NCBI GenBank assembly: GCA_947599925.1
Contig: CANQFT010000014.1
Coordinates: 1 to 48,934, forward strand
Length of the DNA stretch: 48,934 nucleotides
Direction of reading: 5' to 3'
Origin: an uncultured Oscillospiraceae bacterium
GTDB taxonomy: Bacteria; Bacillota; Clostridia; Oscillospirales; Oscillospiraceae
The translations under genes and the position numbers were made by a program. The notes under the pieces were generated by a model that saw only the letters and a list, made by a program, of their open reading frames with translations, did not search any database and was not told the origin of the DNA. Every line of letters starts with the position of its first letter. Within the stretch, counting starts at the first letter, position 1. Below are positions 25,935 through 33,656 of this stretch, in pieces.

Positions 25935-27065
25935 TTGAAGGACGCCGTCTACCGCTTTTTCCACAAAGGGGACATGGTCCTGCTGGCGCTGTGCCTGGCC
26001 GCCAGCGGCATGGGCCTCGCCCTCATCTACTCCGCCACCCGCTACGAGCGCACCAACCGCTACGTCATCGTCCAGGCCGTGGGCATCCTGATCGGCGTGG
26101 CGTGCTACGCCCTCATCACCCTTGTGGACCTCCAGCACATCACCGAGCGCGCCTGGCCCGGTATGCTGGCCTTCAACGTCCTCGTCATGCTGGCCATCGT
26201 CCCCTTTGGCAAGAGCGTGGGGGGCAACAAAAACTGGATCGAGCTGCCCGGCCTGCCGGTGAACATCCAGCCCAACGAGCTGGTCAAGCTCTTCTTTGTC
26301 ATCCTTCTGGCCTACCAGATCTATAAGCTCCGGGAGCGGGACGCCCTCAACCACCCAGTCGGCGTCCTGTCCCTGGCGCTGCACACCCTGTTCTTCGCCG
26401 GGCTCAACATGGTCATCACCGGGGACTACGGCATGAGCCTTATCTACATCCTCATCTTCATCGTCATGGCCTGGTGCGCGGGGGTCTCCTGGTGGTGGTT
26501 CGCCCTGGGCCTGGGGCTGACAGGGGGCGCCGTGGGCCTCCTCTGGAGCCACCTGCCCGGCTATATCCAGGACCGGGTCATGGTGGTGTTCCTCCGCAAT
26601 GATCCCCAGGGCGCGGGCTGGCAGCAGGAGCACAGCGTGCTGGCCATCGGCTCCGGCGGCCTCACCGGGCAGGGCTTTCTGCAGGGCGCCCAGACCCAAA
26701 AGGGCACCATCCCCGCCCAATACACCGACGAGATCTTCGCCGTCTGCGGCGAGGAATTTGGGATGCTGGGCTGCGTTGTCATGATCCTCTTGCTCACAGC
26801 CATCATCCTGCGCTGTTTCTGGGTGGGGCGCCACGCCGCCACCCCCATGACCGCCATCGCCGCCATGGGCTACGGCGGGATGTTCCTGGCCCAGACGGTG
26901 GTGAACCTGGCCATGTGCCTCTATGTGTTCCCCGTGGTGGGCCTGACTTTGCCCTTCTTCAGCTACGGCGGCACCAGCGTCATCACCCTCTTCGTGGCCG
27001 CGGGCGTGGTCTCCAGCGTCAAAGCCACCGAGATCCCCAGCTGGCTCCAGGACCGCGGAAGCTGA
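25935..27065 (+). CDS. rodA: Rod shape-determining protein RodA (SEDS glycosyltransferase)
   Basis: 376 residues, about ten membrane helices. SEDS proteins polymerise lipid II glycan strands with a class B PBP partner. Family marks: WIELPGLPVNIQPNELVK, the extracellular loop GSGGLTGQGFLQG and EEFGMLG, and C-terminal LPFFSYGGTS. GGLTGQGFLQGAQTQ fits RodA better than FtsW. The TTG at 25935 (reading MKDAVYRFF) has AGGAGG 7 nt upstream and is preferred over ATG 25878, which has no spaced ribosome site and would add an Arg-rich leader. No PBP gene is adjacent. FtsW or SpoVE roles are less likely. Confidence 0.87.
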   Translation: MKDAVYRFFHKGDMVLLALCLAASGMGLALIYSATRYERTNRYVIVQAVGILIGVACYALITLVDLQHITERAWPGMLAFNVLVMLAIVPFGKSVGGNKNWIELPGLPVNIQPNELVKLFFVILLAYQIYKLRERDALNHPVGVLSLALHTLFFAGLNMVITGDYGMSLIYILIFIVMAWCAGVSWWWFALGLGLTGGAVGLLWSHLPGYIQDRVMVVFLRNDPQGAGWQQEHSVLAIGSGGLTGQGFLQGAQTQKGTIPAQYTDEIFAVCGEEFGMLGCVVMILLLTAIILRCFWVGRHAATPMTAIAAMGYGGMFLAQTVVNLAMCLYVFPVVGLTLPFFSYGGTSVITLFVAAGVVSSVKATEIPSWLQDRGS

Positions 27066-27145
27066 CGCCGTTCAAAAAAAGCCCCGCCGCGGGGCGGACC
27101 TGACGCCCTCGCCGCGGCGCGGAAAAAATGGGAGGCGATAGCCCC

Positions 27146-28057
27146 ATGACACGGAAAAAGATCGCCCTTATCTCTCTGGCCGTGGGCCTGGCGCTGGGAC
27201 TTGGCGCCCTGGCCCTCCTGTCCTGGTGGAACGCCACCGGCCCGTCCCGCGACCCGGCGGGGGCCGCCCTGCGGGGCATGGACCAGGTCATGGACCTGCC
27301 CGACCCGCTGGACCTGGGCTTCCTGGGAGCGGTGGAGGCGGGCCAGACCACCTACCAGTGCTCCGGCTCCGTCCAGATGGAGACGGGGGAGGAGGGACTT
27401 CGCGTCTGCCTCCGGGACTGCGATGTGGGCACGCAGACGGACAGCTGGACCTTCTCCCTCTACGCCGACCCCACCCAGGCCGCCGCGCTGTTGGACGGCG
27501 TCTGGCGGGGCGTGGACCTGACCCGGCCCCTGGACGACCAGGCCGACGCGGACTACCAAGCCCGCCTTTCCCCGGAGGACCGGGTCCAGGCCCAGGAGGC
27601 CGCCGACGGCTTGCGCCAGGCGCTGTCCGCGGTCACGGCCATGGACTTCGCCGCCGAGAGGCAAGCCCTGGCGGACTTCATGGCGGGGGCCGAGGCGTCC
27701 GCTACCCAGGTGGACGGGGGCTGGCTCCTGTCCTTCTACCACTTTGACACGGACCTGGCCACCATCCAGCCCTTGGCCCAGGCGTTGAGCCTGCCGCCGG
27801 AACTGCTGGGGGACAAGGTGTGGCTCCAGGTGTCCATCGACGGCTCCGGCGTGGCCACCGACCTGGCCCTGCAGGGCCAGGACTTGACGGCCCAGCTGGA
27901 CCTGGGCTCCGCCCACCCACAGCGGGAGCTCTCCCCTCGGCTGGAGGCCCAGTGGACCGGGCCCGACGGCCAGAGCTGGAGCGTCACCCTGGCCTTCACC
28001 GTGGACCAGGGCCAGAGCCCGGTCCCGCCCGCCTTTGAAACCACCCTGCTCTCCTGA
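27146..28057 (+). CDS. Membrane-anchored protein of unknown function
   Basis: 303 residues; family not recognised. MTRKK and a hydrophobic helix (about 6-28) form an uncleaved signal anchor with no lipobox Cys, so the rest is extracellular. The body is Asp/Ala/Gln-rich, mixed alpha/beta, with two Cys near residues 72-95 (YQCSGSV and CLRDCD). It ends in an amphipathic beta-rich segment. ATG 27146 has GGAGG about 10 nt before it; an ATG at 27128 would begin with no site. It lies 80 nt behind rodA in the same direction, with only a weak hairpin between, so it may be co-transcribed and connected with the envelope. This is inference. Confidence 0.7.
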   Translation: MTRKKIALISLAVGLALGLGALALLSWWNATGPSRDPAGAALRGMDQVMDLPDPLDLGFLGAVEAGQTTYQCSGSVQMETGEEGLRVCLRDCDVGTQTDSWTFSLYADPTQAAALLDGVWRGVDLTRPLDDQADADYQARLSPEDRVQAQEAADGLRQALSAVTAMDFAAERQALADFMAGAEASATQVDGGWLLSFYHFDTDLATIQPLAQALSLPPELLGDKVWLQVSIDGSGVATDLALQGQDLTAQLDLGSAHPQRELSPRLEAQWTGPDGQSWSVTLAFTVDQGQSPVPPAFETTLLS

Positions 28058-28134
28058 CCCGGTCAAAATCTTTCTGCCATGGCCGCGCCCAGGGCGTGGC
28101 TATGATTTTGCCCAAAATACAAAAAAAGTGACCC

Positions 28135-28162
28135 TTGCTTTTTGTATAATTTATGGTACAAT
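28135..28162 (+). promoter_or_regulatory. Promoter of PTS/nagA operon
   Basis: TTGCTT (28135-28140), 16-nt spacer, TACAAT (28157-28162) with extended TGG. Start of transcription would be near 28169. Confidence 0.7.
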
Positions 28163-28163
28163 A

Positions 28164-28179
28164 GTGTATACGAATATAC
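28164..28179 (+). promoter_or_regulatory. Candidate operator at PTS/nagA start site
   Basis: GTATA-CGAA-TATAC (28166-28179) is a dyad at the expected +1. GTGTATAC (28164-28171) also fits the loose GTnTAnAC core known for HutC-type GntR regulators, to which NagR/DasR belong. The match is short and may be chance. Confidence 0.35.
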
Positions 28180-28265
28180 TCTGCCAGGGCCCGACCCCGC
28201 CGGAGCGGGGGAGCGGGCCCGCCGGATCTGCACCGTGAATACCTCACAAGACAGGAGGGACTGCC

Positions 28266-29876
28266 TTGAAGTTCACCGGGACCGGCGCCGCGGAGGGCGT
28301 CGCCATCGCCCAGCTGTGGCATCTGACCACCCCTGACCTGTCCGTGGAGCGGGTCACGGGCCTGGACCCGCGGGAACAGCGCGCCCGCTTCGCCCAGGCC
28401 AAGACCCAGGCGGACGGGGAACTGGCCGCGCTCTACGCCTCCACCATGGAGCGGGACCCGGAGGCGGCCATGATCTTCGACATCCACCGCATGATGCTGG
28501 AGGACCTGGACTTCATCGAGGGTGTGGACGACCTGCTGGACCAGGGCGAAAGCGCCGAGTGGGCCGTCCGGGAGACGGGGGAGACCCTGCGGGCCATGTT
28601 CCTGGCCATCGACGACGAGACCATGCGGGCCCGCGCCGCGGACATTCAGGATGTCTCCAACCGCCTGGTGCGTATCCTCAAGGGCATCGAGGAAAACCCC
28701 ATGCCCCAGGAGCAGGTCATCCTCTGCGCCCAGGATCTTCTGCCCAGCCAGACCGTGCGGCTGGACAAGCGTTATGTGGTGGGCTGTGTCACCCGCGGCG
28801 GCTCTGTCACCTCCCACTCGGTCATCCTGGCCCGGTCTTTGGGCATCGGCTGTATCGTGGCCATGGGGGAGCAGTTCGACCGCCTGCCCCGCCAGGGCCT
28901 TGCCGCCATGGACGGCGCGGCGGGGGAACTCATCGTGGACCCCGACCCGGAGGAGCTGACCCTCTACCGCGAAAAGCTGGCCCGGGCCCAGGAGCAGCGC
29001 GACCTGCTGGCCCAGTACGCCGGCCGACCGGCGGTGACGCCGTCGGGCCACCGCTGTCTCGTCTGCGCCAACATCGGCTCTGTGGTCGACGCCCAGGCCG
29101 CCAAGGACGCCGGGGCCGACGGCGTGGGCCTCTTCCGCAGTGAGTTCCTCTACCTGGACAGCCCGGACTTCCCCAGCGAGGAGACCCAGTTCCAGGCGTA
29201 CAAGACCGTGCTGGAGCTCTTCGCCCCCGCGCCGGTGGTGGTTCGGACCCTGGACCTGGGCAGCGACAAGCAGGCCCCCTACTTCCAGATCCCCGACGAG
29301 GAAAACCCCGCCATGGGCTACCGGGCCATCCGCATCTGCCTGGCCCAGCCCGAGATCTTCCGCACCCAGCTGCGGGCCCTCCTCCGGGCCTCCGGCTGCG
29401 GGAACCTCCACATCATGCTTCCCATGATCACCAGCGCCCACCAGGTGGAGCGCACCCGTTCCCTCCTCGCGGAGCTGGAGGCGGAACTGCGCGCCCAGGG
29501 CGTGGAGGTGGCCCCCTATAAGCTGGGCATTATGATCGAGACCCCCGCCGCCGCCGTGATGAGCGACGTGCTGGCCCCCATGGTGGACTTCTTCTCCGTG
29601 GGCACCAACGACCTGACCCAGTACACCCTGGCCGCCGACCGCATGAACCCCCGCGTGGCCGACATTTTCAACGCCCGCGACCCGGCGGTGGGCCGGATGA
29701 TCGCCATGGCGGCCAAGGCCGCCCACGACGCGGGCATCTGGATCGGCGTCTGCGGCGAGGCGGGGGCGGACGTGGCCCTGACCGACTTCTTCATGCGCCA
29801 CAAGATCGACGAGCTCAGCGTCTCCCGCGGCTCCATCCTCAAGGTCCGCCGGGCCATCTGCGAAAGCGAGGGGTGA
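28266..29876 (+). CDS. ptsI: PTS enzyme I (phosphoenolpyruvate-protein phosphotransferase)
   Basis: 536 residues. Takes phosphate from PEP and hands it to HPr. The phospho-His lies in RGGSVTSHSVILARSLG (about 178-194); the PEP-binding half has GLFRSEFLY, RTLDLGSDK, GYRAIRI and IMIETPAA, and VCGEAGAD carries the C-terminal Cys. It is slightly shorter than the usual ~570 residues. TTG 28266 follows AGGAGGG by 5 nt. First gene of an operon with nagA (3-nt gap), then crr, ptsH and nagE. Confidence 0.93.
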   Translation: MKFTGTGAAEGVAIAQLWHLTTPDLSVERVTGLDPREQRARFAQAKTQADGELAALYASTMERDPEAAMIFDIHRMMLEDLDFIEGVDDLLDQGESAEWAVRETGETLRAMFLAIDDETMRARAADIQDVSNRLVRILKGIEENPMPQEQVILCAQDLLPSQTVRLDKRYVVGCVTRGGSVTSHSVILARSLGIGCIVAMGEQFDRLPRQGLAAMDGAAGELIVDPDPEELTLYREKLARAQEQRDLLAQYAGRPAVTPSGHRCLVCANIGSVVDAQAAKDAGADGVGLFRSEFLYLDSPDFPSEETQFQAYKTVLELFAPAPVVVRTLDLGSDKQAPYFQIPDEENPAMGYRAIRICLAQPEIFRTQLRALLRASGCGNLHIMLPMITSAHQVERTRSLLAELEAELRAQGVEVAPYKLGIMIETPAAAVMSDVLAPMVDFFSVGTNDLTQYTLAADRMNPRVADIFNARDPAVGRMIAMAAKAAHDAGIWIGVCGEAGADVALTDFFMRHKIDELSVSRGSILKVRRAICESEG

Positions 29877-29879
29877 GAG

Positions 29880-31010
29880 GTGTACTTTAAAAACGCCATG
29901 GTCTATACCCGCGCCTTCGCCTTCCAGCTGGGCGCTTTCGGCGTGGAGGACGGCCGCTTCGTGGACGTGCTGGGCGCGCCCCATCCGGACGCCGTGGACC
30001 TCCAGGGCGCCCTGGTCATCCCCGGCCTCATCGACATCCACACCCACGGCAACTCCGGCGCCGACTTCTGCGACGGGGACGAGGCGGGCCTCCGCCGCAT
30101 GGCCCGCTACTGCGCCCAACACGGCGTCACCGCCTTTACCCCCGCCTCCATGACCCTGCCCTACCCCGTGCTGGAGCGGGCCTTCGCCGTGGGCCGCCAG
30201 GTGGCCCTCCGGCCGGAGCCCCACGGCGCCCGCTTCCTGGGCGTCAATATGGAGGGCCCCTTCTTCTCGGAAAAGCGAAAGGGCGCCCAGAACGCCGCCT
30301 ACCTGCAACTGCCCGACCTGGCCGCCTTCCAGCGGCTCCAGGAGAGCTGCGGCGGCCTCATCAAGCTGGTGGACCTGGCCCCGGAACTGCCCGGCGCGGT
30401 GGAGTTCGCCCGGGCCGCCAGCCGGAGCTGTACCGTCTCCGTGGCCCACACCGACGCCGACTACGACCAGGCCGCCGCCGTGTTTGACGCCGGCGCCACC
30501 CACCTCACCCACCTCTACAACGCCATGCCCGGCGTCCACCACCGCCAGCCCGGCCCCATCGGCGCCGCGTCCGAGCGGGAGACCGTCATGGCCGAGCTGA
30601 TCTGCGACGGGGTCCACTCCCATCCCAGCGCCGTGCGCCTGGCCTTCAAGCTCTTCCCAGGCCGGATCTGCCTGATCTCCGACTCCATGCGCGCCTGCGG
30701 TATGCCGGAGGGGGAGTCGGAGCTGGGCGGCCAGAAGGTCTTTCTCCGGGGCCGCCGGGCGACCCTGGCCGACGGCACCATCGCCGGTTCCGCCACCAAC
30801 CTCTACGACTGCATGACCACCGCCGTCTCCTTCGGCGTCCCCGTGGAGGAGGCGGTCCGGGCCGCCACATGGAACCCGGCCCACGAGATCGGCGCCCTGG
30901 ACGACCTGGGCTCCATCGAAAACGGCAAGCTGGCCGACTTCGTGCTCTGCGACGGTCTGCTCCGCCGCCGGCGGGTCTACCTCTCCGGCGCGGAGGTCCA
31001 GACCGGGTAA
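29880..31010 (+). CDS. nagA: N-acetylglucosamine-6-phosphate deacetylase
   Basis: 376 residues. Converts GlcNAc-6-P to glucosamine-6-P and acetate, the first cytosolic step after PTS uptake. Amidohydrolase metal ligands and catalytic residues can be placed: HTH (54, 56), Glu125 in NMEGPFF, His190 in VAHTDADY, His211 in HLYNAM, and the catalytic Asp268 in ISDSMRACG. GTG 29880 starts a usual N-terminus; AGGGG lies just upstream within the end of ptsI. nagB is not in the window. Confidence 0.93.
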   Translation: MYFKNAMVYTRAFAFQLGAFGVEDGRFVDVLGAPHPDAVDLQGALVIPGLIDIHTHGNSGADFCDGDEAGLRRMARYCAQHGVTAFTPASMTLPYPVLERAFAVGRQVALRPEPHGARFLGVNMEGPFFSEKRKGAQNAAYLQLPDLAAFQRLQESCGGLIKLVDLAPELPGAVEFARAASRSCTVSVAHTDADYDQAAAVFDAGATHLTHLYNAMPGVHHRQPGPIGAASERETVMAELICDGVHSHPSAVRLAFKLFPGRICLISDSMRACGMPEGESELGGQKVFLRGRRATLADGTIAGSATNLYDCMTTAVSFGVPVEEAVRAATWNPAHEIGALDDLGSIENGKLADFVLCDGLLRRRRVYLSGAEVQTG

Positions 31011-31034
31011 CATCCGCCGCGCGCCTCCGCCCCC

Positions 31035-31093
31035 AAAGCGGGTACCCGCTTTTTTGTGATGGTTCCCATCACAAATGGAAGCTATGGCAGCTT
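31035..31093 (+). terminator. Terminator followed by two hairpins between nagA and crr
   Basis: An 8-bp stem (31035-31042 with 31045-31052) runs into TTTTTT, a terminator-like element. A second hairpin (31054-31062 with 31066-31074, loop TTC) and a third (31079-31083 with 31089-31093) follow. No promoter is obvious before crr, so partial read-through or regulated antitermination is possible. Confidence 0.6.
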
Positions 31094-31122
31094 GAACACA
31101 ACTGAGAAAGGACGTGTTTCCC

Positions 31123-31611
31123 ATGGGCTTTTTCGACAAATTGCTGGGCGTCAAGCCCTCCGGCCTCCGCGTGGCCGCGCCCCTCACCGGTGAGGCCGTG
31201 GCCTTGAGCGAGGTCAGCGACCCCACCTTCGGCCAGGAGATCTTGGGCAAGGGGGCCGCGATCCGCCCCACCCAGGGCAAGGTGTTCGCCCCCTTTGACG
31301 GGGTGGTGGACCTGATGTTTGACACCGGCCACGCCGTCAACCTCATCTCCGACGACGGGGTGGAACTTCTCATCCACGTAGGTCTGGACACCGTCAAACT
31401 CAAGGGCGAGCACTACACCGCCCACGTCCACAGCGGCGACAAAGTGACCCGCGGCCAGCTCCTCATGGAGTTCGACCCCGCCGCCATCGCCGCCGCGGGC
31501 TACGACGTGATCACCCCTATTGTGGTGTGCAACACCGCCGACTTCGCCTCCGTGGAGGCCCAGCTGGGCCCTGTCACCCAGGGCGATGGGCTTTTGACCC
31601 TGACCAAATAA
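31123..31611 (+). CDS. crr: PTS EIIA component, glucose/GlcNAc family (Crr-like)
   Basis: 162 residues, soluble. Receives phosphate from HPr and passes it to EIIB. The paired active-site histidines are His70 (DTGHAV) and His85 (IHVGLDTV), 15 apart as in E. coli H75/H90, and KVFAPFDGVV is the family N-motif. ATG 31123 has AAAGGA 10 nt upstream; GTG 31114 is too close. 18 nt before ptsH. It would serve the EIICB encoded downstream, which lacks its own EIIA domain. Confidence 0.9.
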   Translation: MGFFDKLLGVKPSGLRVAAPLTGEAVALSEVSDPTFGQEILGKGAAIRPTQGKVFAPFDGVVDLMFDTGHAVNLISDDGVELLIHVGLDTVKLKGEHYTAHVHSGDKVTRGQLLMEFDPAAIAAAGYDVITPIVVCNTADFASVEAQLGPVTQGDGLLTLTK

Positions 31612-31629
31612 CGAGAGGAGCCGTGAACC

Positions 31630-31887
31630 ATGAAAACCTTTGACCATGTGATCCAGGACCCCCTCGGCCTCCACGCCCGGCCCGCCGGGCTGCTGGCCAA
31701 AGCCGCCGCCGCCTACCAGTGCGCCATCCAGGTCAAGGCCCCCAAGGGGGAGGCCGACTGCAAGCGCCTGATGGCCATCATGCGTATGGCGGCCAAGGCC
31801 GGGGACACCCTTTCCTTCACCTGCGACGGCCCTGACGAGGACGCGGCCGTGGCCGGGCTCCAGGAGTTCCTGAAAACCAACCTGTGA
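31630..31887 (+). CDS. ptsH: Phosphocarrier protein HPr, lacking Ser46
   Basis: 85 residues, the normal HPr size. The phospho-acceptor is His15 in GLHARPAG, with Arg17 present, so PTS transfer should work. At position 46, where HPr of low-GC Gram-positives has the regulatory Ser phosphorylated by HprK, this protein has Arg (DCKRLMAIM for the usual xxKSIMGVM). The residues around it (K45, L47, M48) align without gaps. It should therefore not form P-Ser-HPr, the CcpA corepressor. ATG 31630 follows GAGAGGAG by 9 nt. Another HPr may exist elsewhere in the genome. Confidence 0.93.
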   Translation: MKTFDHVIQDPLGLHARPAGLLAKAAAAYQCAIQVKAPKGEADCKRLMAIMRMAAKAGDTLSFTCDGPDEDAAVAGLQEFLKTNL

Positions 31888-31897
31888 GCCAAAGCCC

Positions 31898-31936
31898 TGT
31901 TTTCCATCGCCGTTGTGGGCCGACGGCGGGAAAAGA
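31898..31936 (+). other. Hairpin in ptsH-nagE spacer
   Basis: In the 101-nt gap, TTTTCC and CGCCGT pair with ACGGCG and GGAAAA around a G-rich loop. No T tract follows, so it is more likely an mRNA-stabilising or processing structure than a terminator. Confidence 0.4.
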
Positions 31937-31988
31937 TAAGACCCTCGCGACCCCTATCTCACATTGAAAAAAGGAGGAGAGAACTACT

Positions 31989-33482
31989 ATGATGAAACGA
32001 CTGCAAAAGCTGGGCAAAGCCCTGATGCTGCCTGTGGCCGTGCTGCCCATCTGCGGCATCCTCATGGGCATTGGCTACGCCATCGCCCCCGGCGTTATGG
32101 GCGTGCCCGGCGCCGCCACGGAGGGCGTGCTGTACGCCATCGGTCTGTTCTTGGTGAAGGCCGGCGGCGCCGTCATCGACAATATGGCCATCCTGTTCGC
32201 CATCGGTGTGGGCGTCGGTCTGAGCAAGGACAACGACGGCACCGGCGGCGTGGCCGCTCTGGTGAGCTGGCTGATGATGACCACGCTGGTGGGCAACGCC
32301 GGCGCCATCATCCCCGCTCTGGCGGAAAACGAGACCTGGGCCGTGGCCTACACCAAGATCGCCAACCCCTTCATCGGCATCCTGGCGGGCATCATCGGCG
32401 CCCTGTGCTACAACAAGTTCCGGGGCACCAAGCTGCCTGACTTCCTGGCCTTCTTCTCCGGCAAGCGCTCCGTGGCCATCATCACGGGCGTGGTCTCCAT
32501 CGTGGTCTCCGCGGTCCTGCTGTTCGCCTGGCCCCTGATCTTCAGCGCGCTGGTCTGGATCGGCTCCGCGGTGGCAAAGCTGGACGTTGTGGGCGTGGGC
32601 ATCTACACCTTCCTCAACCGCCTGCTCATCCCCACCGGCCTTCACCACGCGGTGAACAATGTGTTCTGGTTTGACACCATCGGCCTGGGCGACCTGTCCG
32701 CCTACTGGGGCGGTCAGAGCGGCACCATCACCAAGGAGCTGATGGGCAGTGAGATCTCCTGGTCCGTGGGCCAGTACATGGCGGGCTTCTTCCCCTCCAT
32801 GATGTTCGGCATCCCCGGCGCGGCCCTGGCCATGATCCAGACCGCCAAGAGCACCAAGAAGAAGTACACCATCGGCATCGTGGGCTCCGCCGCCCTGTGC
32901 GCTTTCATCTGCGGCGTCACCGAGCCCTTCGAGTTCGCCTTCATGTTCCTGGCGTTCCCGCTCTATGTGGTCTACTCCCTGCTCTACGCCATCTTTGCCA
33001 TGATCGCCGTGGCCCTGGGCTTCCGGGCCGGCTTCTGCTTCTCCGCCGGCGCCACCGACCTGCTCTTTGGCGCCTCCCTGCCCGCGGCCAACAACTACTG
33101 GGTCATGATCCCGCTGGCCATCGCCGCTTTCGTGGTGTTCTACCTGGTGTTCCTCTTCGCCATCAAGAAGTGGAACCTGAAGACCCCTGGCCGTGAGGAC
33201 GACGACACCGAGGGCGAGATGAAGGCGGAGCTGTCCAACAGCGACTACACCGCCGTGGCCAAGGCCATTCTGGAGGGTCTGGGCGGCGCGGAGAACATCG
33301 CCGAGGCCGACCACTGCATCACCCGCCTGCGTATGGAGGTCAAGGACTCCCTGCTGGTCAGCGAAAAGAAGATCAAGGCCGCCGGCGTCTCCGGGGTGAT
33401 CCGCCCCTCCAAGACCGCGGTCCAGGTGGTCGTGGGACCCAAGGTCCAGTTCGTGTTCGACGAGCTGAAAAAAATGCTGTGA
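31989..33482 (+). CDS. nagE: PTS EIICB transporter, N-acetylglucosamine/glucose family
   Basis: 497 residues. EIIC (about 1-395) has around ten membrane helices with the family marks LPVAVLPICG, PTGLHHAVN and GVTEPFEFAF (the sugar-site Glu). EIIB (about 410-497) has the phospho-Cys443 in HCITRLRM. There is no EIIA domain; crr supplies it. The nagA gene in the operon points to N-acetylglucosamine; glucose or glucosamine remain possible. AAGGAGGAG precedes ATG 31989 by about 9-11 nt (ATG 31992 equally possible). A strong terminator follows. Confidence 0.88.
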   Translation: MMKRLQKLGKALMLPVAVLPICGILMGIGYAIAPGVMGVPGAATEGVLYAIGLFLVKAGGAVIDNMAILFAIGVGVGLSKDNDGTGGVAALVSWLMMTTLVGNAGAIIPALAENETWAVAYTKIANPFIGILAGIIGALCYNKFRGTKLPDFLAFFSGKRSVAIITGVVSIVVSAVLLFAWPLIFSALVWIGSAVAKLDVVGVGIYTFLNRLLIPTGLHHAVNNVFWFDTIGLGDLSAYWGGQSGTITKELMGSEISWSVGQYMAGFFPSMMFGIPGAALAMIQTAKSTKKKYTIGIVGSAALCAFICGVTEPFEFAFMFLAFPLYVVYSLLYAIFAMIAVALGFRAGFCFSAGATDLLFGASLPAANNYWVMIPLAIAAFVVFYLVFLFAIKKWNLKTPGREDDDTEGEMKAELSNSDYTAVAKAILEGLGGAENIAEADHCITRLRMEVKDSLLVSEKKIKAAGVSGVIRPSKTAVQVVVGPKVQFVFDELKKML

Positions 33483-33551
33483 TCCACCGCGCCAAGCGGC
33501 CCACGCGAGGCGTTTCCCCCGGAAAGAGAGATCCCGTAACACATGACCAAA

Positions 33552-33585
33552 GCCCCTCCGCGCCGCGGCGCGGAGGGGCCCTTTT
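33552..33585 (+). terminator. Terminator of PTS operon
   Basis: A 13-bp perfect GC stem (33552-33564 with 33567-33579), then CCTTTT. Confidence 0.85.
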
Positions 33586-33595
33586 CTCTCCGCCC

Positions 33596-33624
33596 TTGCA
33601 ATTTTCCCGGCGGCGTGATAGGAT
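33596..33624 (+). promoter_or_regulatory. Promoter of aldose-epimerase/HAD pair
   Basis: TTGCAA (33596-33601), 17-nt spacer, TAGGAT (33619-33624) with extended TGA. Confidence 0.6.
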
Positions 33625-33656
33625 AGCCTTGCCATACTGAAGTGGAGGGATGTTGG

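Noticed and set aside
31888-31988. Terminator between ptsH and nagE
   Set aside because: The hairpin has no T tract after it, and nagE has no promoter that I can see, so read-through is more likely.
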